A stretch of DNA of 64,000 nt from contig SHND01000035.1 in assembly GCA_004295045.1 (NCBI GenBank), positions 1-64,000 of the forward strand, in the 5' to 3' direction. A program made the translations under genes and the position numbers. The notes under the pieces were generated by a model, which did not search any database, was not told the DNA's origin, and saw nothing but the letters and a program-made list of their open reading frames with translations. This document shows positions 58,839 to 64,000 of this stretch, in pieces. Position 1 is the stretch's first letter, and every line of letters begins with the position of its first letter. This DNA is from Chloroflexota bacterium (GTDB taxonomy: Bacteria; Chloroflexota; Anaerolineae; UBA4142; SHND01).

Positions 58839-59710
58839 TCTTTTTCTACGCGCTCAAAGCGCAGCGCGGCGATTTGCTCGGCGACGAGTCCAATGAGAAA
58901 AATCAAAATTGTCATTGTGAATAGCAGCACCGCAGTATTAGTGATAAAGAGCCGATGCGAGAAGAATAAAATATCGATCACGGTGTACACCAGCGCAATT
59001 GCAAAGAGCGCGACGCTCACCGGCAAGAACAATTTCATCGGCGCAAACATCGTACTCATGCGAAACGCGATGATAATGAACCGCGAGCCATCGCGCACCG
59101 GTTTGATTTTGCTCACCCCCCCCTGCCGCTTGAGCATCGTCGTCGGCACAAATTTTACCGAATAGCCCGCTTTGATGTACGCGAGCGATGTTGTGACGGG
59201 CGTCGAAAAGCCGTTGGGCAAGAGATGAATAAATTGCAGCAGCTCGGCGCGGCGCGCGAACCGAAAGCCGGACGTGGCATCGGGGACGCGCATTCCCGAC
59301 AAATACGTTGCCAGCATATTCAGCATGTGATGATACATGCGGCGTCCAAAATCGGTCTGTGAATTTTCATCGCGCGCGCCGACCACCAGATCGTATTCGC
59401 CAACGCACTCTGCTAATTTTTCAATGTCACGCGCGTCGTGCTGTCCATCCGCGTCGAATATGACGATTAAATCGCGCGTCGCATTGCGCAAACCCGTTTT
59501 CACCGACGCGCCGTTGCCCTTGTTGTACGGATGACGTACGAGGCGCGCGCCATTCGCCGCAGCGATGTTTGCTGTTTCATCTTTTGAACCATCATCCACA
59601 ACAAGAATTTCGGAGGAAGGATATAACGTTCGCAGCTGTTCCAGCACTTCGCCAATGGTTTCGGCTTCGTTAAATGCGGGGATGAGAATGGTGAGTTGTT
59701 CCGAACGCAC
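58835..59710 (-). CDS. Glycosyltransferase family 2 (polyprenyl-phosphate type)
   Basis: 291 residues from a GTG 6 nt after a TATAAT box (TGCTATAAT extended -10), so translation is likely leaderless; the longer frame to 59743 would put the promoter inside the gene. GT2 motifs: LTILIPAFNEAETIGEVLEQ, EILVVDDGSKDETANIAAAN, VIFDADGQHDARDIEKLAEC (catalytic Asp-x-Asp), GARDENSQTDFGRRMYHHML. Two C-terminal membrane helices (FLPVSVALFAIALVYTVIDI). DPM1/GtrB-like: forms a polyprenyl-phosphate sugar donor. First gene of the operon. Confidence 0.9.
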   Translation of the reverse strand: MRSEQLTILIPAFNEAETIGEVLEQLRTLYPSSEILVVDDGSKDETANIAAANGARLVRHPYNKGNGASVKTGLRNATRDLIVIFDADGQHDARDIEKLAECVGEYDLVVGARDENSQTDFGRRMYHHMLNMLATYLSGMRVPDATSGFRFARRAELLQFIHLLPNGFSTPVTTSLAYIKAGYSVKFVPTTMLKRQGGVSKIKPVRDGSRFIIIAFRMSTMFAPMKLFLPVSVALFAIALVYTVIDILFFSHRLFITNTAVLLFTMTILIFLIGLVAEQIAALRFERVEKE

Positions 59711-59716
59711 GCGGGA

Positions 59717-59722
59717 ATTATA
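59717..59722 (-). promoter_or_regulatory. Extended -10 of the glycan operon
   Basis: TGCTATAAT on the minus strand; its 3' end is 6 nt upstream of the GTG start. Confidence 0.65.
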
Positions 59723-59774
59723 GCATGATTGGCAGATGCTCATGGCAAGCGGCGGTGGTCTTGGCTGCCCTTAT

Positions 59775-59803
59775 TTGCTATCTGCTATGCGCGATGCTAG
59801 AAT
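59775..59803 (+). promoter_or_regulatory. Promoter of a leaderless gene
   Basis: TTGCTA (59775-59780), 17-nt spacer, TGCTAGAAT (TAGAAT 59798-59803), 7 nt before the ATG at 59811. Confidence 0.7.
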
Positions 59804-59810
59804 CGCCGTC

Positions 59811-60356
59811 ATGTCGTTCAAAGTGGAACACAACTATCGGTTCGATTCCGCAGGAAAATTGGACGCGGATGATTGGATTATCCTTCCGCGCGCAGAGCTC
59901 CGCGCTGATTTTTTACTTGACGCTGCCTTTGCCGACGAAATGGTGCGGCGCTATTTTGAAGCGGTTGCTCAATCCGTGCCCGGGATTCGCGTGGTCAACG
60001 ACGCGCAAGGGGTGCGCTATCTCGTACCGATGGGAAAAACGGCGATGGTTTTTGCTGAACCGGAACGGATTGTGGATGCCGAACGCGCCGAAACGAGCTG
60101 GCGCATCGCCGGTGGATTTTTGCTCGCGCATCGAGTGAGTTACGGCGGACGCTTTTACATCGGCGCGGAATGGGAAAAAGATGGCGCATTGAAACTCTAC
60201 AGCACCATTCGCCGCTATCCGCCGCGTCTCATCAATTGGTTCGGCATCACACGCGGACCTGTGCTGTATCATCGCACGCAAGGCGCGTCGCACCGCCAGA
60301 CGCAGGAAAAATTTTTGCGCGCGACTGCCGTGTACGTGACGCACTCGCGCGTCTAA
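59811..60356 (+). CDS. Uncharacterised protein
   Basis: 181 residues beginning MSFKVEHNYRFDSAGKLDAD. Mixed alpha/beta, no signal or membrane segment; many Arg and Phe/Tyr, with VRRYFEAVAQSVPGIRVVND, GKTAMVFAEPERIVDAERAE and VLYHRTQGASHRQTQEKFLR. I recognise no family. The ATG is 7 nt after the -10 box and no Shine-Dalgarno is present, so the gene is probably leaderless. It is divergent from the glycan operon. Confidence 0.65.
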   Translation: MSFKVEHNYRFDSAGKLDADDWIILPRAELRADFLLDAAFADEMVRRYFEAVAQSVPGIRVVNDAQGVRYLVPMGKTAMVFAEPERIVDAERAETSWRIAGGFLLAHRVSYGGRFYIGAEWEKDGALKLYSTIRRYPPRLINWFGITRGPVLYHRTQGASHRQTQEKFLRATAVYVTHSRV

Positions 60357-60444
60357 TGTCCGCGCGTGCTTGAGCCAGTTGGATTGCGAAACAGTATCCC
60401 GTATAATGATGTCATCGTTTATCCGATTCAATCAAGGAGGGCTT

Positions 60445-60606
60445 GTGCTATACTTTTCTTGCAAGGACGAAAGAGGTCAAGGGTTGGTCGAATATGCGCT
60501 GATTCTTGTCCTCGTTGCGATTGTGGTGATTGCGATTCTTGCCATCTTGGGACCGCAAATCGGCAACATCTTTAGCCAGGTCACCAATGGACTCGGCGGT
60601 TCGTAG
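60445..60606 (+). CDS. Flp-family type IVb pilin
   Basis: 53 residues from a GTG 4 nt after AAGGAGG (60434-60440). The prepilin pattern is DERGQGLVEYALILVLVAIV: Gly before the processing site, Glu at +5, then a long hydrophobic helix and a short polar tail (GPQIGNIFSQVTNGLGGS). Flp pilins form adhesion fibres assembled by Tad systems; no tad gene is present in the window. Monocistronic, closed by a perfect terminator. Confidence 0.9.
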   Translation: MLYFSCKDERGQGLVEYALILVLVAIVVIAILAILGPQIGNIFSQVTNGLGGS

Positions 60607-60610
60607 AGAA

Positions 60611-60644
60611 AAAATTGCTCCAGCATTCCGGCTGGAGCAATTTT
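60611..60644 (+). terminator. Intrinsic terminator of the pilin gene
   Basis: AAAATTGCTCCAGC - ATTCCG - GCTGGAGCAATTTT, perfect 14-bp stem. Confidence 0.9.
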
Positions 60645-60647
60645 GTT

Positions 60648-60675
60648 TTGACGGAAACGCGAATTCAGGTACGAT
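60648..60675 (+). promoter_or_regulatory. Promoter of the small lipoprotein gene (leaderless)
   Basis: TTGACG (60648-60653), 16-nt spacer, TACGAT (60670-60675), then 6 nt to the GTG at 60682. Confidence 0.7.
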
Positions 60676-60681
60676 TTGAGC

Positions 60682-61224
60682 GTGCGCGCATGGATTTATC
60701 TCTCGACTCTTTTACTGCTGACCGCTGTCGGTTGCGTTGCTGTCCCGCCGTCCACGCCCGCCCCTCCATCTGCTAATGCTGCACTCCAAGCCATTCTGAT
60801 GGATTGCTGGGGCGTCAGCCAGCTCAAAGAATTGGATGGCACGCGCCTCGATCATACCCGCGCCTTTGAATGCGCGCGCCCGCGCCTCCTGGCAATGACG
60901 CGCACCTATGCGGACGCGGCGGAACCGCATCGGCTGCTGGCGTGGGGCTATTACTTTGCGCTGCAAGATGAAGATGCCGCGCGCGCGGAATACGAACGCG
61001 CCGCCGAAATTTATCGCGCGCAGGGGCATTCAACGGAAGAAGCGGAAATGCTCGTGCAGCTCGCCAGTATCGCATTCAAGTACGACCGGGCGCGCGGCTG
61101 CGCGATTTTGCAAAATGCCGCGCAGATAGATGCTTCCAATTCCCGCGCCGCGCAGTTACTTCGCAACTTTGGCTGTCTCGCCACTCCAACTCCCCCTGCT
61201 CCGCCCGGCACGACAAATGGCTGA
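60682..61224 (+). CDS. Small lipoprotein with TPR-like repeat
   Basis: 180 residues from the GTG at 60682. Signal peptide with lipobox (LLLLTAVGCVAV), Pro-rich linker (PPSTPAPPSANA), then helical repeats resembling TPR: RLLAWGYYFALQDEDAARAE, YERAAEIYRAQGHSTEEAEM, LVQLASIAFKYDRARGCAIL, with paired Cys. Exported, function unknown. Leaderless by promoter position. Confidence 0.75.
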   Translation: MRAWIYLSTLLLLTAVGCVAVPPSTPAPPSANAALQAILMDCWGVSQLKELDGTRLDHTRAFECARPRLLAMTRTYADAAEPHRLLAWGYYFALQDEDAARAEYERAAEIYRAQGHSTEEAEMLVQLASIAFKYDRARGCAILQNAAQIDASNSRAAQLLRNFGCLATPTPPAPPGTTNG

Positions 61225-61250
61225 GCCATTTGTCGAATGCGAAAGCGCCA

Positions 61251-63101
61251 CTATGGCACGCTGAACGTTTGCAGCTCAATCACATCCTCGTTCCCATTCA
61301 CACTCAAGCGGTCTTGGGTTGCCGTATCGTACCAGCCAACGCGCAAGGTATAGTCACCCGCGTTCAGTGTAGAAGGAATTTGCAGACGATACGTGTCGCG
61401 CACCATTTCGTTTTGCGCCCAGCGTGTCGTGGGATAAATTCCGCGCAGTGGTTCGTGATCGTCCTGCGCGATCTTGGCGCCGTCGCTCGCTTCGAGATGC
61501 GCGAAAGCGGTGTAGCGCGCGTTCGGCTGTTGCAGCGCGCGCCAAACAATGGTCAGCGTCACCTCCTCGCCCGGACGGAGCGCGTTTGGTTCCAGTGACC
61601 AGCCAACCAATTCGAACGTATCGCCGAACTTGGCGCGCGGTTCAAAATTTTCGAGCGGCGCGGGTTCGTACACGCTGTAACGCGCATCCTCGCTCGTCAG
61701 GCGATAACCAAAATCCAAAGCAGAAACAAAGGCGCGGGTGAAATTGCCAAATTTGTCCACATCTTCGCGCGTGCCGCGATTCAAAATCACGAGCGGAAAA
61801 TTTCCCGCGCGCAGATTTTCGATTTCCCATTTTTGATCGTAGCGTCCCGCGCGCGCAAGCGTGCTGTAGACAAAACTGTAATAGTCAACCGGCTTGCCGT
61901 TTTTCCACAGCAAGCCCATATCTTCGGCAATCACACTCCCCGCTGCCTGTCGCACCAACGCGCCAACGCGTTCATTCCCTGCGCGCGTCTCGTCAAACAA
62001 TTTGAGCGCGATGCGCGGGTCGTGCGCATTCCAAAATAGCGCGAGCTGCATCAGCAGCAGTGCGGGAAAAATCCACTGCCATCGTTTTTGTGTCAAGCCC
62101 CACACCAGCGGAAAACTCGCGAACACGCACGCCATCGCGATTGGTTCAAAAAAATAATTTTCCCACGCGCCCTCGCGTCCCGCCAGCGCGAGCGAAAAAA
62201 GAGATGCCGCCGCGTAAATTTCCAAGACACCAAATTTTTTGTGCCGCACGCGCGCGAGCCAACCCCACAGCGCCAAACCAAGCAGAATGAAATAGGTTAC
62301 GACAAAACTTTGCGCGAGCGGCGCAAAGACGCGCATCGTCCACACCGTCGCATTCAATTCAAAAATTCCAAAACTCCAACCGCCGCGTGTGAGAATTTCC
62401 AAAAGCAAAAAAATTGCTCCGCCGATGCCGCCCAGCGCGAGCGCAAAGAAAAGCGCGCCGCGTCGGTTGCGTAGAAAAATCGCCAGCACTGCCGCGGCGG
62501 GCGCGAACAAAAGCGAATGTTTGGTGTACAACGCAAGCAGAAAAAAAAGGAGCGCGCCGCTCAAATAAAAAATTCTTTGGCGGGCGCCGGACGGCGCGCC
62601 GACTGTGACACGTTCCCATCGCCACACGCAAAAAATCCCTGCCAGCGCGAACGCTACACCGATCAAATCGACGCGATACAACGGAACCCAGTGATACACA
62701 AACGTCGAGCCGAGAAACAAGCCCGCGCCCAGAAACGCAATCCGCGTGTTTTTTGTTTCGGTACGGACAAAGCGCACAATGAACGCGGCGATGAGCAGGG
62801 CTGCCGCGAAATTTAGCCAGCGTCCAAAAGTGAGCGCGTCGCCAAAGAGGGGATACAACGCCGCCGTCAAGAGCATCGCGACCGGCGGATAATTCGCGGA
62901 ATCAAAGGGCGGACCGCCAAGTGGGAGGTAAATGTTTTGTCCTAACGCCAGTTTGCGCGTAAACCAAAACACATCGCCTTCGCCGTAATCGAGCGTGTAC
63001 GGAAAAAAGATTGCGCGGAACGCCAGCCAGACCGTCAAGCCCACATAGATCACTACACCTGCTGTCACCAAGCCCCACAAGAGCCGCGTTGCCGTTTTCA
63101 T
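61251..63101 (-). CDS. GT39-like integral membrane glycosyltransferase
   Basis: 616 residues from the ATG at 63101, 8 nt after TGCTACACT (extended -10). About 10-12 membrane helices with an early loop acidic pair (FPYTLDYGEGDVFWFTRKLA; Asp and Glu as in GT-C enzymes) and FDSANYPPVAMLLTAALYPL, a motif of the dolichyl-phosphate-mannose-type family; C-terminal extracellular beta domain (FELVGWSLEPNALRPGEEVT ... YRLQIPSTLNAGDYTLRVGW) common in Chloroflexi GT39 relatives. Probably sugar transfer on the outer face from a polyprenyl-phosphate donor. Confidence 0.82.
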   Translation of the reverse strand: MKTATRLLWGLVTAGVVIYVGLTVWLAFRAIFFPYTLDYGEGDVFWFTRKLALGQNIYLPLGGPPFDSANYPPVAMLLTAALYPLFGDALTFGRWLNFAAALLIAAFIVRFVRTETKNTRIAFLGAGLFLGSTFVYHWVPLYRVDLIGVAFALAGIFCVWRWERVTVGAPSGARQRIFYLSGALLFFLLALYTKHSLLFAPAAAVLAIFLRNRRGALFFALALGGIGGAIFLLLEILTRGGWSFGIFELNATVWTMRVFAPLAQSFVVTYFILLGLALWGWLARVRHKKFGVLEIYAAASLFSLALAGREGAWENYFFEPIAMACVFASFPLVWGLTQKRWQWIFPALLLMQLALFWNAHDPRIALKLFDETRAGNERVGALVRQAAGSVIAEDMGLLWKNGKPVDYYSFVYSTLARAGRYDQKWEIENLRAGNFPLVILNRGTREDVDKFGNFTRAFVSALDFGYRLTSEDARYSVYEPAPLENFEPRAKFGDTFELVGWSLEPNALRPGEEVTLTIVWRALQQPNARYTAFAHLEASDGAKIAQDDHEPLRGIYPTTRWAQNEMVRDTYRLQIPSTLNAGDYTLRVGWYDTATQDRLSVNGNEDVIELQTFSVP

Positions 63102-63180
63102 TTCCAAAAGTGTAGCACATATTCAAGATGTGTCGTGTTTTCATCGAACCCATTGTTCATGGTTCGCCGCTCATTCATGT

Positions 63181-63186
63181 TATAAT
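63181..63186 (+). promoter_or_regulatory. Extended -10 of the DUF3048 gene
   Basis: TGTTATAAT; about 40 nt before the ATG, followed by CGGAG as ribosome binding site. Confidence 0.6.
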
Positions 63187-63226
63187 CCTCGCCAATCAAA
63201 TTTCGCTTCCTTCATCGGAGTTTTGG

Positions 63227-64000
63227 ATGCTTTGCCGCACGAGTTTCCTCTTGTGTGTTTTTTTTATTCTATTTTCGCTTTTCGCCTGTGCCGCTGAACC
63301 GACGCCGACACCTGCGCCGACACGTCGTCCGACGCGGACACCCATTCCCGCCGCAACGCTGAAACCACGACCGACGCAAGTGATTCCCACGGCGACGCCG
63401 CTGCCGACGAGCACAGAGACGCCTACGCCGGAACCAACACAAATCATTCCCACCAAAGCGCCGCTTTCCAAACCGAGCGGCGGGGCGGTGGGCTTGAATG
63501 TGTGGACGATGGCGCCGTTGATTGAATATTTCTCAAAAATCATTCCTTCTCAGCAAGCGCCAATTGCGCGTCCCGCCAATGTGAATCCGCTCACTGGGCT
63601 GGAAGTGAGCGACCCGGCTGCGTTACAGCAGCGTCCGATTCTTGCGCGCATTGGAAATGATCCTAACGCGCGCGCCATCCACGCCGGATTCAATCAAGCC
63701 GATCTTGTATTTGAAGAAATGATTGATCAAAAGAATATGGTGTTTGCCGTGACGCGTTTTACATTGGTCTTCTTGGGACAAGATGGGTCTTTTCGTCCCC
63801 TTCGCAGCGCGCGCGCCGTAAACGCGTCGCTGATGCCAATGTTTGACGGCGTGCTGATTAGTTCGGGCGGCAGCAAGGGGACGCGCTTTATGATTTCACA
63901 GCTGCCATGGAAAGACCGCAATCTCGACGGCGATTTGCAGAACAGCACCATCTGTATTGCCGGAACGGACTGGCGCACGCGCGTCGTGTCGAGCGTTCAG
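63227..64000 (+). CDS. DUF3048 lipoprotein, N-terminal part (continues beyond window)
   Basis: 258 codons visible, open at the right edge. Signal peptide with lipobox (FFILFSLFACAAEP), a Thr/Pro-rich linker of [P/T][T/P] repeats (~22-85), then the DUF3048 (YerB-like) domain: NPLTGLEVSDPAALQQRPIL, ARIGNDPNARAIHAGFNQAD, LVFEEMIDQKNMVFAVTRFT, and GSFRPLRSARAVNASLMPMF. Exported, of unknown function, common in Chloroflexota and Firmicutes. Confidence 0.88.
   Translation, partial: MLCRTSFLLCVFFILFSLFACAAEPTPTPAPTRRPTRTPIPAATLKPRPTQVIPTATPLPTSTETPTPEPTQIIPTKAPLSKPSGGAVGLNVWTMAPLIEYFSKIIPSQQAPIARPANVNPLTGLEVSDPAALQQRPILARIGNDPNARAIHAGFNQADLVFEEMIDQKNMVFAVTRFTLVFLGQDGSFRPLRSARAVNASLMPMFDGVLISSGGSKGTRFMISQLPWKDRNLDGDLQNSTICIAGTDWRTRVVSSVQ

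Overview
The window is a dense, moderately GC-rich bacterial chromosome segment with no rRNA, tRNA or CRISPR that I can see. The gene content fits a Chloroflexota (Anaerolineae-like) genome: lipoproteins and exported proteins with Thr/Pro linkers, an NBR1-type Ig lipoprotein, CHAT/TPR proteins with a GGINISGG...VAGDK motif, an XDH/CO-dehydrogenase-type hydroxylase, large integral-membrane glycosyltransferases, and several genes whose extended -10 box lies 6-8 nt before the start codon (leaderless transcripts). This assignment is inference; no marker gene is present.

Layout. 1-6.1 kb (+): tail of a sensor-like membrane protein, a HicB antitoxin (-), a geranylgeranyl-reductase-like flavoprotein, a cNMP-binding protein coupled to an intact paralogue of the first membrane protein, a CrtI-like oxidoreductase, and a small membrane protein closed by a terminator. 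6.2-21.1 kb (-): an uncharacterised protein, MutM, a large GT-C-like membrane protein, a beta-hydroxyacid dehydrogenase, then a triad DUF6285 / APH-like kinase / acyl-CoA dehydrogenase resembling LvaB/LvaA/LvaC of 4-hydroxyacid catabolism, an alpha/beta hydrolase, a molybdenum hydroxylase (large subunit plus an unusual FAD + 2Fe-2S fusion), an amidase, a SnoaL-like protein and the degraded tail of an XdhC-like gene. 21.3-25.3 kb (+): ABC-2 exporter, MFS transporter, FAH-family hydrolase.

25.3-44.6 kb is an accessory, conflict-related region. A two-gene restriction-modification module (class I N6-adenine-type methyltransferase plus PD-(D/E)XK nuclease) sits between 57-bp direct copies of the 3' end of the FAH gene, and the presumed original FAH terminator now lies downstream of it. 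Next, on the minus strand, come a CHAT protease, a one-TM TPR protein and an NBR1-Ig lipoprotein; the first two share the same Gly/Asp motif, suggesting a membrane-spanning sensing system. Divergent from it is a 2,096-aa RHS protein followed by two start-less RHS-core/C-terminal cassettes, each with a small downstream gene (candidate immunity). The first two C-terminal domains are homologous to each other and I do not recognise the family.

44.8-48.2 kb (-): a tungstate-type ABC importer (TupABC-like) co-transcribed with a regulator that fuses a PadR-type winged helix to a PBP-like ligand domain, with a perfect palindrome just upstream. 48.3-55.6 kb: DUF1269 protein, NDUFA9-like epimerase, DUF4139 protein, AspT/YidE-type transporter, rhodanese lipoprotein, an HhH protein and a transglutaminase-like protein. 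55.7-64 kb: an envelope-glycan operon (GT2, LPG-synthase-like flippase, GT4, aldo/keto reductase), a Flp pilin, a small lipoprotein, a GT39-like membrane protein and a partial DUF3048 lipoprotein.

Throughout, several families of short dispersed repeats and palindromes sit at gene ends, supply stop codons, and in MutM and the XDH fusion appear inside the reading frame as in-frame peptide insertions.
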